Shown: positions 52,504-64,000 of the stretch, one piece after another
Layout of the letters: every line of letters begins with the position of its first letter
Numbering within the stretch: the stretch's first letter is position 1
Assembly: GCF_001813675.1 (NCBI RefSeq)
Contig: NZ_KV813661.1
Coordinates: forward strand, 23,801-87,800
Reading direction: 5' to 3'
Source of the DNA: Streptococcus sp. HMSC078D09
Lineage (GTDB): Bacteria; Bacillota; Bacilli; Lactobacillales; Streptococcaceae
DNA: 64,000 bases
Position numbers and translations under genes: made by a program
Notes under the pieces: generated by a model
The model's input: the letters and a program-made list of their open reading frames with translations, nothing else
What the model was told of the DNA's origin: nothing
Database searches by the model: none

Positions 52504-54633
52504 ATGAATAACAACTTTAACAATATGGATGATCTTTTCAATCAACTAATGGGAAACATGGGTGGTTTTCGTTCTGAAAGCCGTCGCTACATGATCAACG
52601 GTCGTGAAGTGACACCTGAAGAATTCGCTATTTACCGCCAAACCGGTCAACTTCCAAATGAAGGAAGCGAGCAAGTGCAACACCATCAAGGTAAAGGAAT
52701 GAAACAAGATGGGATCCTTGCAAAACTTGGTCGCAACTTGACCGAAGAAGCTCGTGAAGGAAAATTGGATCCAGTCATCGGACGTAATAAAGAAATTCAA
52801 GAAACTGCTGAAATCTTGTCTCGTCGTACCAAGAACAACCCTGTCCTTGTAGGGGATGCTGGTGTTGGTAAAACAGCAGTTGTAGAAGGTTTGGCACAAG
52901 CTATTGTGAACGGAGATGTTCCAGCTGCTATCAAGAACAAAGAAATCATCTCGATTGATATTTCTGGTCTAGAAGCTGGTACGCAATACCGTGGTAGCTT
53001 TGAAGAAAATATTCAAAATCTGATCCAAGAAGTCAAAGCTATGGGAAATGTCATTCTCTTCTTTGATGAAATCCATCAAATCCTTGGTGCAGGTAGCACA
53101 GGTGATGGTCAAGGCTCTAAAGGTCTTGCGGATATCATCAAACCTGCTCTTTCACGTGGGGAATTGACAGTCATTGGTGCAACCACTCAAGATGAATACC
53201 GTAACACCATCTTGAAGAATGCAGCTCTTGCTCGTCGTTTCAACGAAGTGAAAGTCAATGCTCCATCAGCTGAAGATACTTTCAAGATTCTCCAAGGGAT
53301 CCGTGATCTTTATGAAAAACACCACAATGTCATCTTGCCAGATGAAGTTTTGAAAGCAGCGGTTGATTATTCGATCCAATACATTCCACAACGTAGCTTG
53401 CCTGATAAGGCCATTGACTTGGTCGATGTGACAGCCGCTCACTTGGCAGCCCAACATCCAGTAACAGATGTCCATGCTGTGGAACATGAAATTGAAGAAG
53501 AAAAAACCAAACAAGAAGAAGCTGCGGCTAAAGAAGATTACGAAGCAGCTTTGAAAGCAAAAGTTCGTATCGAAGAACTTGAAAAGAAAATTGAAAACCA
53601 TACAGAAGACCATAAGGTAACTGCAACAATCAACGATGTGGCTGAATCAGTAGAACGGATGACTGGTATTCCAGTGTCACAAATGGGTGCAACTGATATC
53701 GAACGTTTGAAAGATATGGGTCACCGTTTGCAAACCAAGGTTATCGGTCAAGACAAGGCTGTTGAAGCAGTGGCACGTGCTATCCGTCGGAACCGTGCAG
53801 GATTTGATGAAGGAAACCGCCCAATTGGGAGCTTCCTCTTTGTAGGTCCGACTGGTGTCGGTAAGACTGAGTTGGCTAAACAATTGGCTCTTGATATGTT
53901 CGGAACCAAAGATGCCATCATCCGTTTGGACATGTCAGAATACAGCGACCGTACAGCTGTTTCTAAATTGATTGGTACAACAGCTGGTTATGTTGGTTAT
54001 GATGACAACAGCAATACTTTGACAGAACGTGTTCGCCGTAACCCATACTCAATCGTCCTTCTTGACGAAATTGAAAAGGCGGATCCTCAAGTGATCACCC
54101 TTCTCCTCCAAGTTTTGGACGATGGTCGTTTGACAGATGGTCAAGGGAATACGGTCAACTTCAAGAACACTGTAATTATCGCTACTTCAAACGCTGGATT
54201 TGGTTACGAAGCTAACTTGACAGAAGATGCGGATAAACCAGAACTCATGGATCGTTTGAAACCTTACTTCCGTCCAGAATTCTTGAACCGTTTCAACGCT
54301 GTCATTGAATTCTCACACTTGAGCAAGGAAGACCTTTCTAAGATTGTTGATTTGATGTTGGTAGATGTCAATAAGACCCTTTCTAAGAAAGAAATCGACT
54401 TGGCAGTGAGCGATGCAGCTAAAGAATACATGACTGAAGAAGGTTATGATGAAGTGATGGGTGTTCGTCCACTCCGTCGGGTAGTTGAACAACAAATCCG
54501 TGACAAAGTCACAGACTTCCACTTGGATAACTTGGATGCCAAACATCTCGAAGCAGACATGGAAGATGGTGTGCTTGTGATCAGAGAAAAAGACACAAAG
54601 AAGGAAGAAAACACTGATAAACAAGCAGATTAA
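52504..54633 (+). CDS. clpL: ATP-dependent Clp protease ATP-binding subunit ClpL
   Basis: A 709-aa HSP100 chaperone. A short N-terminus ([17 protein letters not shown]) replaces the double Clp_N domain. Two AAA+ modules follow: Walker A GDAGVGKT (about residue 118) and GPTGVGKT (about 445), separated by a UVR-containing middle region. No ClpP-binding loop of the IGF type is obvious, as for ClpL in pneumococcus. It disaggregates proteins under heat. The ATG follows AGAGG. Codon use indicates high expression. Confidence 0.96.
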   Translation: MNNNFNNMDDLFNQLMGNMGGFRSESRRYMINGREVTPEEFAIYRQTGQLPNEGSEQVQHHQGKGMKQDGILAKLGRNLTEEAREGKLDPVIGRNKEIQETAEILSRRTKNNPVLVGDAGVGKTAVVEGLAQAIVNGDVPAAIKNKEIISIDISGLEAGTQYRGSFEENIQNLIQEVKAMGNVILFFDEIHQILGAGSTGDGQGSKGLADIIKPALSRGELTVIGATTQDEYRNTILKNAALARRFNEVKVNAPSAEDTFKILQGIRDLYEKHHNVILPDEVLKAAVDYSIQYIPQRSLPDKAIDLVDVTAAHLAAQHPVTDVHAVEHEIEEEKTKQEEAAAKEDYEAALKAKVRIEELEKKIENHTEDHKVTATINDVAESVERMTGIPVSQMGATDIERLKDMGHRLQTKVIGQDKAVEAVARAIRRNRAGFDEGNRPIGSFLFVGPTGVGKTELAKQLALDMFGTKDAIIRLDMSEYSDRTAVSKLIGTTAGYVGYDDNSNTLTERVRRNPYSIVLLDEIEKADPQVITLLLQVLDDGRLTDGQGNTVNFKNTVIIATSNAGFGYEANLTEDADKPELMDRLKPYFRPEFLNRFNAVIEFSHLSKEDLSKIVDLMLVDVNKTLSKKEIDLAVSDAAKEYMTEEGYDEVMGVRPLRRVVEQQIRDKVTDFHLDNLDAKHLEADMEDGVLVIREKDTKKEENTDKQAD

Positions 54634-54658
54634 GGCGAATTAGTTTGTGAAAAATAGA

Positions 54659-54689
54659 GACTGCTATAATATAGCGGTCTTTATTTTTT
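54659..54689 (+). terminator. Terminator of clpL
   Basis: GACTGCTAT pairs with ATAGCGGTC, followed by a T-rich tract. Confidence 0.85.
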
Positions 54690-54858
54690 CTTCCCACCTG
54701 GGGGAAATTATTCGCCGTATAAGGCGAAAAAGACCCTATTTGGGGTGAAAAAACATCAATAATTAGTGAAATTAATCCAATTTGAGCAAAATTATTAATA
54801 AATAAAGAAAATAAGTATATAATCTATACAAGAATAAAATTTGAGGAATGGAAGTAAG

Positions 54859-55104
54859 ATGAGCAATACAATTGATATCTACTCAACTCCCGAATACAGA
54901 AAAGTGGAAGCCGTTGTTCAACTGATGGTTGACGGTCGCTTGACGAGCTATCGTGTCGCAACTGAAACAAACATCAGCAAAATGAGCTTGGCGACTTTGA
55001 CGAAGGGAACGAGTAAAATCAAAAATATTACCTATCAAACGGCTTTGGTCTTGATTGATTGGTATGATGAGAATCATGAAAAGTATGGCATTACGATTGA
55101 CTAG
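54859..55104 (+). CDS. Small helix-turn-helix-like protein
   Basis: An 81-aa soluble protein. The middle (RLTSYRVATETNISKMSLATLTKG) resembles an Xre-like helix-turn-helix. The ATG at 54859 (MSNTIDIYSTPEYRK) has AATGGAAG before it; the upstream in-frame start is less likely. Function unknown, perhaps a small regulator. The 225-bp gap before it holds only small inverted repeats (TTCGCC/GGCGAA). Confidence 0.6.
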   Translation: MSNTIDIYSTPEYRKVEAVVQLMVDGRLTSYRVATETNISKMSLATLTKGTSKIKNITYQTALVLIDWYDENHEKYGITID

Positions 55105-55260
55105 TCAGTAGCCCACTTTTCGTGGTTTTTTTCTTTTTTATCAAAACTTGCCTCCTCTCTGAGACTGGAGTCTGATTTTGCTTGAAGAGGATGGGAAAAC
55201 TTGAAAAGACGGGCAAAATTTGATATAGTATAGCATATATGAAAATTAAAGGAGAAACAT

Positions 55261-55587
55261 ATGCAAGGCGGAAGTTTGCTAATTATGCTCGTTCTTATGG
55301 TCGGTTTGATGTACTTCATGAGCCGTAGCCAAAAGAAACAGTACCAAAAACGGATGGAAAGTTTGAATAAACTTCAAAAAGGAAATGAAGTCATCACGAT
55401 TGGTGGCTTGTACGGAACCATCGATGAAGTCGACACAGACCGCAAGACCGTTGTCTTGGATGTTGATGGTGTCTACCTGACCTTTGAATTGGGAGCGATC
55501 AAAACAGTTCTTCCTGTATCAGAAGGAATCTCAGCTACTGCGACAGAAGGTGTTAGCTCAGATGCTGATTCAGCCATCGAAGAATAA
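55261..55587 (+). CDS. yajC: Preprotein translocase subunit YajC
   Basis: A 108-aa protein with one N-terminal membrane helix and the conserved segment LQKGNEVITIGGLYGTIDEVD. It is an accessory of SecDF/YidC. It is monocistronic with GGAGAAACAT before the ATG and its own terminator. Confidence 0.95.
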   Translation: MQGGSLLIMLVLMVGLMYFMSRSQKKQYQKRMESLNKLQKGNEVITIGGLYGTIDEVDTDRKTVVLDVDGVYLTFELGAIKTVLPVSEGISATATEGVSSDADSAIEE

Positions 55588-55596
55588 TCATCAAAG

Positions 55597-55618
55597 AAGA
55601 GGCAAGGGCCTCTTTTTT
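55597..55618 (+). terminator. Terminator of yajC
   Basis: AAGAGGC pairs with GCCTCTT, followed by a T-run. Confidence 0.8.
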
Positions 55619-55741
55619 GGTGGGCAAATAGGACGATGTGATGAAGGAAAGTCCTGCTGGTTCAAAAAAGAGGCCAGAGTCCCTATTTTATGGGGATTTA
55701 TGGTATAATGAAGCGATAAATATTGAAATAGGTAGAAAAAC

Positions 55742-56491
55742 ATGTTTCGTTTTAAGAAAAAAGAAAAAATCGAGATACCTTTAGAAGTCCCGAAACACAT
55801 TGGGATCATTATGGATGGCAATGGTCGCTGGGCGAAAAAGCGGATGCAACCGCGCGTCTTCGGTCATAAGGCGGGGATGGAAGCTCTCCAAGAAGTGACG
55901 ATTGCAGCAAAAAATATGGGGGTTCAGGTCTTGACTGTCTATGCCTTTTCTACGGAAAACTGGACACGCCCTGAAGATGAGGTCAAGTTCATCATGCACT
56001 TGCCGGTCGAGTTTTATGATCGTTTCGTCCCCGAATTGCATCGCAACAATGTCAAGATTCAAATGATCGGTGATACCAAGAAATTGCCAAAAGAAACGCT
56101 GGAGGCTTTGGAAAGAGCAGAAGCGATGACCCATCTCAATACAGGTTTGATCCTGAATTTCGCACTCAATTATGGTGGACGTGCTGAGATCACTCAGGCT
56201 GTGAAGCAGATCGCCCAAGAAGTCTTGGATGCGAAGTTCAGCCCAGAAGATATCACAGAAGAGATGATCGCAGATTCTCTCTATACCGAGAGTTTGCCAC
56301 GTGTCCTAAGGGACCCGGATTTGATTATTCGTACCAGCGGAGAGATCCGTTTGAGTAATTTCCTTCCTTGGCAGGCTGCTTATAGTGAGTTGTATTTCAC
56401 AGATGTGATGTGGCCAGATTTTGGAGAGGAAGCACTACGAAGTGCTGTAGTAGAATATAGCCATCGCCACCGGAGATTTGGCGGTGTTTAG
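55742..56491 (+). CDS. uppS: Undecaprenyl diphosphate synthase
   Basis: A 249-aa cis-prenyltransferase: GIIMDGNGRWAKKR (Asp for Mg-IPP), YAFSTENW and the late segment DLIIRTSGEIRLSNFLPWQAAYSE. It makes the lipid carrier for cell-wall synthesis. It is the first gene of the uppS-cdsA-rseP-proS group, 6 bp before cdsA. Confidence 0.97.
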   Translation: MFRFKKKEKIEIPLEVPKHIGIIMDGNGRWAKKRMQPRVFGHKAGMEALQEVTIAAKNMGVQVLTVYAFSTENWTRPEDEVKFIMHLPVEFYDRFVPELHRNNVKIQMIGDTKKLPKETLEALERAEAMTHLNTGLILNFALNYGGRAEITQAVKQIAQEVLDAKFSPEDITEEMIADSLYTESLPRVLRDPDLIIRTSGEIRLSNFLPWQAAYSELYFTDVMWPDFGEEALRSAVVEYSHRHRRFGGV

Positions 56492-56497
56492 GAGAAG

Positions 56498-57304
56498 ATG
56501 ATGACGAAAGATTTACAAAAACGTGTGATTTTTGGAGGAATTGCCCTGCTCTTTTTCATTCCAACAGTAATGGTTGGAGGGGTGTTCTTTCAGATTGTGA
56601 TTGGCTTGATCGCCATGCTAGGGGTTCATGAATTGCTCAAAATGAAGGGGCTTGAGACAGCGACCTTTGAAGGAGCGCTAGCCATGTTAGCGGCCTTTGT
56701 CCTGACTTTGCCGATCGAGGACTACCTCCCTTACCTTCCAGCAGATGGCAATATGATTGCTTATGGTTTGGTTGTCTTGATTCTCATGGGAACAACTGTT
56801 CTTGCTCAGAATTACAATTATGAAGATGTGGTCTATCCCATTGCGTCTAGCTTTTATGTTGGACTTGGTTTCCATTCCTTAGTAGATGCGCGAATTGCTG
56901 GTATTGACAAGGTCTTATTGGCCCTCTTTATTGTTTGGGCTACAGATTCAGGTGCTTATCTAGTAGGAAGTCGGTTTGGGAAACGCAAGCTCATGCCTGC
57001 GGTTTCTCCTAATAAAACGATTGAAGGCAGTCTTGGGGGAATCTTGTCTGCAGTTGCGGTAACTGTGATCTATATGATCGTGGATCGTTCTGTGGCGGGT
57101 GGACATGGTTTTCTTGCGATGATCTTCTTTACCATCCTCTTTAGTATCGCAGGTCAGTTTGGAGATCTGGTAGAGAGTGCGATTAAACGCCACTTCGGTG
57201 TGAAAGATTCTGGGAAATTTATTCCAGGACATGGTGGTGTTCTAGACCGCTTTGATAGTTTGATCTTTGTCTTTCCCTTGATGCATTTCTTGGGCTTGTT
57301 CTAA
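56498..57304 (+). CDS. cdsA: Phosphatidate cytidylyltransferase
   Basis: A 268-aa membrane enzyme with about eight helices that makes CDP-diacylglycerol. The signature near the C-terminus is GDLVESAIKRHFGVKDSGKF with GHGGVLDRFDSL. ATG at 56498 (or 56501) is preceded by AGGAGAAG that overlaps the uppS stop region. Confidence 0.96.
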   Translation: MMTKDLQKRVIFGGIALLFFIPTVMVGGVFFQIVIGLIAMLGVHELLKMKGLETATFEGALAMLAAFVLTLPIEDYLPYLPADGNMIAYGLVVLILMGTTVLAQNYNYEDVVYPIASSFYVGLGFHSLVDARIAGIDKVLLALFIVWATDSGAYLVGSRFGKRKLMPAVSPNKTIEGSLGGILSAVAVTVIYMIVDRSVAGGHGFLAMIFFTILFSIAGQFGDLVESAIKRHFGVKDSGKFIPGHGGVLDRFDSLIFVFPLMHFLGLF

Positions 57305-57340
57305 GACAGAAGAGATAGAAAGGAAACCACGTATAGAACG

Positions 57341-58600
57341 ATGCAGTTTATTGCCTTTATTGTTATTTTTGGAGTGATCGTTCTCGTTCACGAGTTTGGT
57401 CATTTCTATTTTGCAAAAAAATCGGGCATCCTGGTGCGAGAATTCTCGATTGGGATGGGTCCCAAGATCTTTGCCCATATTGGTCAAGATGGAACAGCCT
57501 ATACGATTCGCATTCTACCTTTAGGTGGCTATGTTCGTATGGCTGGCTGGGGTGAGGATACAACTGAGATTAAAACCGGAACGCCTGTTAGCTTGACGCT
57601 AAATGAGGCTGGCAAGGTCGTCCGGATCAATCTTTCAGGAAAGAATCTGGATCAGACAGCCCTTCCCATGAATGTTACCCAGTTTGACTTTGAAGACAAA
57701 CTGGAAATTACGGGTTTGGTTCTCGATGAGACCAAGACTTATAGTGTTGATCATGATGCGACCATCGTTGAGGAAGATGGGACGGAAGTGCGGATTGCGC
57801 CGAGAGATGTTCAGTATCAGAATGCCAGCATTTGGGGACGGTTGATCACCAACTTTGCGGGTCCTATGAACAACTTTATCCTCAGTATTGTCGTTTACTC
57901 ACTTCTAGCTTTTATGCGTGGTGGTGCGATTGACTACTACAGCAACAATGTTCAGGTGGCACCCGATGGGGCGCTGGCTAAGGTCGGTGTCAAAAGTACT
58001 GTTCAGATCCTTCAAGTCAACAACGATACCGTTAGCAACTGGGATGAGCTGACAGATGCTGTTGAGAAAGCAACTAAGGACAGCAAGACGGCTCCTGAAT
58101 TGACCCTGAAAGTCAAAACAGACGGCCAAGAAAAAGAAGTCAAAGTGAAGCCAACCAAGTCAGGGAATCGTTACTATCTGGGTGTGACAAATGGCCTCAA
58201 GACAGGATTTGTGGATAAACTCTTGTCTGGTTTTACAGATACCTGGAATACAGCGACACGGATTCTGGGAGCTTTGAAAGATATCATTTTCCACTTTAGT
58301 CTCAATAAACTGGGTGGTCCGGTTGCCATCTACAATGCCAGCTCACAAGCTGCTCAATTAGGGATTCCGGCAGTCTTATCTCTTATGGCCATGCTCTCTA
58401 TTAATATTGGGATCTTCAATCTAATCCCGATTCCAGCTTTGGATGGAGGAAAAATCTTGATCAATTTGATCGAGGTCGTCCGGAGAAAGCCACTGAAACA
58501 AGAAGTAGAAACCTATATGACGCTTGCAGGTGTAGCTGTAATGGTTATTTTGATGATTGCTGTCACCTGGAATGATATTATGAAATTATTTTTGAAATAG
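57341..58600 (+). CDS. rseP: Site-2 intramembrane metalloprotease RseP/Eep
   Basis: A 419-aa intramembrane protease. The zinc motif HEFGHF lies in the first helix, the second ligand in [11 protein letters not shown] near the C-terminus, and a PDZ domain is between them (about 180-270). In streptococci Eep cleaves lipoprotein signal remnants and can release peptide pheromones. It is 36 bp after cdsA and 15 bp before proS. Confidence 0.95.
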   Translation: MQFIAFIVIFGVIVLVHEFGHFYFAKKSGILVREFSIGMGPKIFAHIGQDGTAYTIRILPLGGYVRMAGWGEDTTEIKTGTPVSLTLNEAGKVVRINLSGKNLDQTALPMNVTQFDFEDKLEITGLVLDETKTYSVDHDATIVEEDGTEVRIAPRDVQYQNASIWGRLITNFAGPMNNFILSIVVYSLLAFMRGGAIDYYSNNVQVAPDGALAKVGVKSTVQILQVNNDTVSNWDELTDAVEKATKDSKTAPELTLKVKTDGQEKEVKVKPTKSGNRYYLGVTNGLKTGFVDKLLSGFTDTWNTATRILGALKDIIFHFSLNKLGGPVAIYNASSQAAQLGIPAVLSLMAMLSINIGIFNLIPIPALDGGKILINLIEVVRRKPLKQEVETYMTLAGVAVMVILMIAVTWNDIMKLFLK

Positions 58601-60466
<1,866 letters not shown>

Positions 60467-60528
60467 GAAAAAGCTTTCTGAGCTCTCACCAGTGTGGTGA
60501 TGAAACTCAGGAAGCTCTTTTTATTTTT
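60467..60528. terminator. Bidirectional terminator between proS and the DUF1307 gene
   Basis: AAAAAGCTTTCTGAG pairs with CTCAGGAAGCTCTTTTT, and CTCACCAGTGTGGTGATG forms the tip. Confidence 0.85.
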
Positions 60529-61072
60529 CTTCTTTGAGGCCTTGATCTTTGAAATAGGTAAAGAGATCTTGAGGTTTGCCATTGAGGTATTTCTTGAACT
60601 CGGCTCTTTCTTCCTCCCCTTGATCCCCGTAGATGGAAGCAAACTCATCTTTCTTGATTTTTGAGAAGTCAGCTTGTAAGACCTTGGCATAGGATTGTTT
60701 ATCTTTCGAAATTTGAATGCGGAAGCTAAGACCAGGCTTGCCATTTAAGCTTTTATAGATATCGCTATGTTCTAATTCTTCTTGGTAGATTTCCTTTAAC
60801 TCGGAAAGATCCATGTCTTGCAAATCTGAGGAAATGGGTTCAAAACTAAGAAAAGTAAAAGAGACAATTTCATCTTTTTTGTAGCCGATTTGAATTTTGT
60901 TTTGGTGGTGATCGCCGAGGTCACTAACAAAGGTCTTGTTTTGGACTTGCTCCTTTTTGGTTTGAGTGGCCTCTTGCTTGGAAGAAGCGTTAGTAGTCCC
61001 TTTGCCTTGTTGGCCTTGGCTACAAGCGGTAAGAGCTAGTAGACAGACAGAGACAAGTAGAAATTTTTTCAT
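60521..61072 (-). CDS. DUF1307-like lipoprotein
   Basis: A 183-aa lipoprotein (lipobox LTAC, Cys17). After a linker rich in Lys, Gln and Thr, the domain with KIQIGYKKDEIVSFTF, and LSFRIQISKDKQSYAKVLQADFSKIKKDEF, resembles the DUF1307/YehR-like family. Function unknown. The start ATG at 61072 has AAGGAGTATAT upstream. It is monocistronic, divergent from esxA. Confidence 0.75.
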   Translation of the reverse strand: MKKFLLVSVCLLALTACSQGQQGKGTTNASSKQEATQTKKEQVQNKTFVSDLGDHHQNKIQIGYKKDEIVSFTFLSFEPISSDLQDMDLSELKEIYQEELEHSDIYKSLNGKPGLSFRIQISKDKQSYAKVLQADFSKIKKDEFASIYGDQGEEERAEFKKYLNGKPQDLFTYFKDQGLKEEK

Positions 61073-61348
61073 ATATACTCCTTATAGGTTAATGGTGTTC
61101 GATCTTGTATGAAACAAGTTTTGAACAGGTTTCATTATACCATAAAAGTTTTAAAAATGAAAAAATATACAAAAGTCATCGAAATTTGCTTTTAAAAACA
61201 CCTAAAATCAACAACTTTTATCTATGTGTTGAGTTAATATAAAAGGACAGAGTGTCTTCTTTTCTTTCCAGAAATAATACTAGTTGGAGACTACTGGGGC
61301 AAGGAATTCGGGAAATATATTACAGTTTTATGACAAAATGTTACACAA

Positions 61349-61419
61349 TTGTAACAAAGTTACAATGTTTTATCAGTTAGTCCTCTAAACTTGACATTCT
61401 GGCAATATTTCATTAAGAT
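61349..61419 (+). promoter_or_regulatory. esxA promoter with upstream palindrome
   Basis: -35 TTGACA (61391-61396), 17 bp, -10 TAAGAT (61414-61419). At 61349-61365 lies the perfect palindrome TTGTAAC-AAA-GTTACAA, about 26 bp upstream of the -35, a position typical for an activator. The leader to the ATG is about 125 nt. The rest of 61073-61549 is AT-rich and shows no gene. Confidence 0.6.
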
Positions 61420-61549
61420 ATTTTTAAGTAAATAATACAAACAGGGAGAAAAAGGTAAAATATACAGTTATCTGGCATTTTACTAATTCGTACTAAAATG
61501 TATTGTTTATGAAAAAAATATAAGGGTATCAGCCCAAAAGGAGAAACAT

Positions 61550-61837
61550 ATGGCTCAAATTAAATTAACTCCAGAAGACCTACGTGCTTCAGCACAACGT
61601 TATGCACAAGGTTCTCAAGAAATCGATCAAATCCTTACTACTTTGACTCATGAACAACAAGTCATCGACGCAAACTGGGATGGATCTGCATTTGATAGCT
61701 TTGAAGCACAATTCAACGAATTGTCTCCAAAAATCAAACAATTCGCTCAATTGTTGGAAGACATCAACGGTCAATTGATCAAAGTTGCTGATATCGTTGA
61801 ACAAACTGACCAAGATATCGCTGCACAAATCCACTAA
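61550..61837 (+). CDS. esxA: WXG100 family type VII secretion protein EsxA
   Basis: A 95-aa helical hairpin protein with the WDG motif (Trp43-Asp44-Gly45; W-x-G) between two helices. It is secreted as a dimer by the type VII system and needed for its activity. The ribosome site AAAGGAGAAACAT is strong and codon use suggests high expression. It heads the type VII locus; esaA follows. Confidence 0.97.
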   Translation: MAQIKLTPEDLRASAQRYAQGSQEIDQILTTLTHEQQVIDANWDGSAFDSFEAQFNELSPKIKQFAQLLEDINGQLIKVADIVEQTDQDIAAQIH

Positions 61838-61858
61838 GATAACTAAGATAGTCTTGGA

Positions 61859-61950
61859 GGTGATCTTACTTCTTGTAGGTAGATCACCCTTTTGTCTTTT
61901 GATATATAGAAAATAGGGGTTAGATTCTTAATTCCTAACCCCTATTTTGT
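61859..61950 (+). terminator. Two hairpins between esxA and esaA, probable partial terminator
   Basis: GGTGATCT (61859-61866) pairs with AGATCACC (61881-61888), and AAAATAGGGGTTAG (61910-61923) pairs perfectly with CTAACCCCTATTTT (61935-61948). The T-rich tracts are short, so read-through to esaA is likely and esxA would be made in excess. Confidence 0.75.
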
Positions 61951-61977
61951 ATCTATGAATTAGAAAAAGGAAAAGGT

Positions 61978-64000
61978 ATGGAAGTTAAAAATAAAAAATG
62001 GTTAAAATACATCGGTCAGAGTGCGGTTGTGCTCCTTTTGATGGGATCTGTCGTGGGTCTTTATACGACGGTTCAAAAGGACCAAAAGCAAAACGAAGCC
62101 AAGACCGTGCAAACAACGGAAAACACTAAGCTCAACATTGCGGTTGTCAATGAAGACAAGGCGGTCAAGCTGAATGATAAAGAATATAACCTTGGGGCTA
62201 GCTATGTAAAGAATATCGAACGGGATAATTCGCAAAACTGGTCTGTACTCCCTCGTGGAGCTGCTGAGTCAGGGCTTGCAGATGGCAAGTACCAGTTGAT
62301 GATCGTTATTCCAAGTGATTTCTCAGAGAAGGTCTTGGAAGTGAACGCGGTTAATGCAGAGAAGACAACGGTGACGTATAAGGTCAATGCGGCTGGGAAT
62401 TCTCAGGTTGAGAACGAGGCCAATAAAGTCGCTAAAGATATCGTTTCAGACTTGAATAGCCAGTTGGTTGATATGTATATGGTCAGCATTTTGAGCAACC
62501 TTTATACAGCTCAAAAGAACGTGGAAACAAGTAACAAAATTCAATCCACCAACATTGGTTCTTACCGAAGCAACTTGCTGGATTCGGCCTTGGATTCCAA
62601 GAATATCTTCCCAAGTCTCTATAGCTTGTCTACGTCATCTGTCGAGTCGAACAATGCCTTGAAGACAGTCCTTGAGTCTTATACACAGGCTTTTGATCAA
62701 TTGACCCAATCTCAGGATCAGTACGGTCAAAACTTCGACACATTGATCAAGCAACGCTCTGAGGATAAGATCAGCCATGAAGAGTTCATGAACCAGCTGA
62801 TGTCTATGAACCAGTCTGTTGTCAGTGAAAAGACTCAAGAGTTGTATAAGAATCTACAACAAAACCAAGAAGCAATTACCAAACAATTGAGTCAACCAAC
62901 TGAAACAGCAGGAGATGCTTCAGGTACCAAGACCTATGCAGGCTTGACAAAAGATGTGAATGATCGTGTGGCAGACCTTGAAAAAGGGATCAAGGCAGAA
63001 CGCGACAAATTAGATGAGCACGAAAAGAACATCGAGTCTTCTGTAAAAGCGAAGATCCTTGACTACTATGGTCTAAATGAAGGAGACAAAGTCACTCTTC
63101 GTACCTTGCTTGGAAAGCCAAAAATCGAAACTATCAGCAAGGCTCGAGATAAAGCGGATGATGACATTCGTCAAGCAATTGAAAAACTTCCGTCTTTAGA
63201 TCCTGCTAGTCTGAATTTGAATAAGTATGGAAATCTCAACGCAGCGATTAATTTTGATAGTGCTTTTGCTGGAACAAAGGCGCATCCAAAAGGGAACGCC
63301 GATGACTTAAAAAAATTGGCTGCAGAAGTGGATGCCAAATCAACGGCAGTTGCGGATGTCCTTAATGCTAAATCTGGAAAACAAAAAGTTAGCATTCAAG
63401 TACCTGCCGGAGTCAAGGTTGATACTTGGACCTATGATGGACAGACTTATGCAGGCAGTGGTGAGCAGGAAGTTGAACTGAAAGATGGCAAACAAATTCA
63501 AATTCACCTTGTTGAAGATGGAGGAGCTATGCCAAGCGCGATTGATGTTGAAGTTCTTGTGAATGGAGTTTCTTCAACCAGTGTGACTGTATCTGCAGAT
63601 GAATTGAAAACAGCTGTCGCTAACTATGCATCGAAAGCTAGTGAAATCGCCTTGGATTATCAACGCGCAGGAGCATTGATCGATGCCTACTATCCAGAAG
63701 ATGACAACCATGTTCGTCATTCACTCTATGATCCAATCGAAGATATGGATTTGACAAACGCTTTGGTCGACATCGTGAAGGCTGCTGTTTCAAGTAACAT
63801 GAAGGACTACCGTAAGAGTATTGAAACGGATGAATCTGGGGATGCAACGAAGAGTGTGAAAGCCCAGTTAGATGGTACCCTTAAACAGTTGCAAGACTTG
63901 GGACCACAATTGCAGGCCAATCTTCAAGCAATCGAAAACACTAACAAAGTTCTAACCCAAAATATCAATGATCAATTGACGCAATATGCTGATCTTCAAA
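61978..64000 (+). CDS. esaA: Type VII secretion protein EsaA, 5' part (runs off the window)
   Basis: The frame stays open for 674 codons to the edge. One N-terminal membrane helix (about residues 11-31) is followed by an extracellular region with YhgE/Pip-like features (LNIAVVNEDKAVKLNDKEY, then IVIPSDFSEK) and long coiled helices. EsaA is a core membrane subunit of firmicute type VII systems and, as YueB/Pip, a phage receptor. The ATG at 61978 follows AAAAGGAAAAGGT. Further ess genes should lie to the right. Confidence 0.92.
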   Translation, partial: MEVKNKKWLKYIGQSAVVLLLMGSVVGLYTTVQKDQKQNEAKTVQTTENTKLNIAVVNEDKAVKLNDKEYNLGASYVKNIERDNSQNWSVLPRGAAESGLADGKYQLMIVIPSDFSEKVLEVNAVNAEKTTVTYKVNAAGNSQVENEANKVAKDIVSDLNSQLVDMYMVSILSNLYTAQKNVETSNKIQSTNIGSYRSNLLDSALDSKNIFPSLYSLSTSSVESNNALKTVLESYTQAFDQLTQSQDQYGQNFDTLIKQRSEDKISHEEFMNQLMSMNQSVVSEKTQELYKNLQQNQEAITKQLSQPTETAGDASGTKTYAGLTKDVNDRVADLEKGIKAERDKLDEHEKNIESSVKAKILDYYGLNEGDKVTLRTLLGKPKIETISKARDKADDDIRQAIEKLPSLDPASLNLNKYGNLNAAINFDSAFAGTKAHPKGNADDLKKLAAEVDAKSTAVADVLNAKSGKQKVSIQVPAGVKVDTWTYDGQTYAGSGEQEVELKDGKQIQIHLVEDGGAMPSAIDVEVLVNGVSSTSVTVSADELKTAVANYASKASEIALDYQRAGALIDAYYPEDDNHVRHSLYDPIEDMDLTNALVDIVKAAVSSNMKDYRKSIETDESGDATKSVKAQLDGTLKQLQDLGPQLQANLQAIENTNKVLTQNINDQLTQYADLQ

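Overview
The window is a stretch of low-GC Firmicute chromosome that reads as a viridans Streptococcus. The closest match I recognise is the S. parasanguinis group. The evidence is the divergent pepO / fimC-fimB-fimA-tpx manganese locus with FimA-like protein sequence, typical streptococcal families (DUF3013, DUF3114, DUF1310, ClpL), a long prolyl-tRNA synthetase, and a streptococcal type VII secretion start (esxA-esaA). Most of the window is ordinary chromosomal backbone. Small accessory modules are inserted in it: a peptide-type two-component/ABC set, an AbiE toxin-antitoxin pair, a cobalt/nickel ECF transporter, a methyltransferase-like/amino-acid transporter cluster and a type VII lipase-toxin cluster. 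Layout, left to right. 1-5 kb: a candidate structured small RNA, a LytTR regulator plus HPK10 kinase, and an ABC exporter flanked by inverted copies of a ~178-bp palindromic repeat. 5-8 kb: small membrane proteins, the AbiEi/AbiEii operon with a clear operator, tRNA-Lys(CUU) and 6S RNA. 8-16 kb: rarA, small genes, prmA-rsmE, relA, dtd. 16-24 kb: the Mn-responsive DtxR-family regulator, a DUF3114 gene, tpx and fimABC (minus), pepO and gldA (plus). 24-31 kb: a D-Ala-D-Ala carboxypeptidase, an oligopeptide-binding lipoprotein under a cre-like site, and leuS. 31-40 kb: cbiMQO (minus), then a MarR-quinone reductase-OpuB operon, a glutamine-amidotransferase-like hydrolase and a GH1 6-phospho-beta-glucosidase. 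40-43 kb: glmS with NagR-like sites and an e(P4)-type phosphatase. 43-49 kb: two URO-D/MtaA-type zinc methyltransferase paralogs next to a complete polar amino-acid ABC transporter, preceded by a MET-box-like site. 49-52 kb: two DUF1310 lipoproteins, a lipase with the catalytic domain first and a helical tail, and two small helical proteins. 52-61 kb: clpL with an elaborate leader, then yajC-uppS-cdsA-rseP-proS. 61-64 kb: esxA and the 5' part of esaA. The best candidates for something little described are two. The first is the 48.9-52.1 kb cluster, which looks like a type VII-secreted lipase toxin of reversed domain order with its helical partners and two candidate lipoprotein immunity factors, about 10 kb from the secretion genes. 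The second is the 43.1-48.8 kb cluster, where two MtaA-type proteins with an intact HxC...C zinc motif share a locus with an importer in an organism with no visible corrinoid machinery in this window. This suggests methyl transfer to a thiol, perhaps for methionine salvage.
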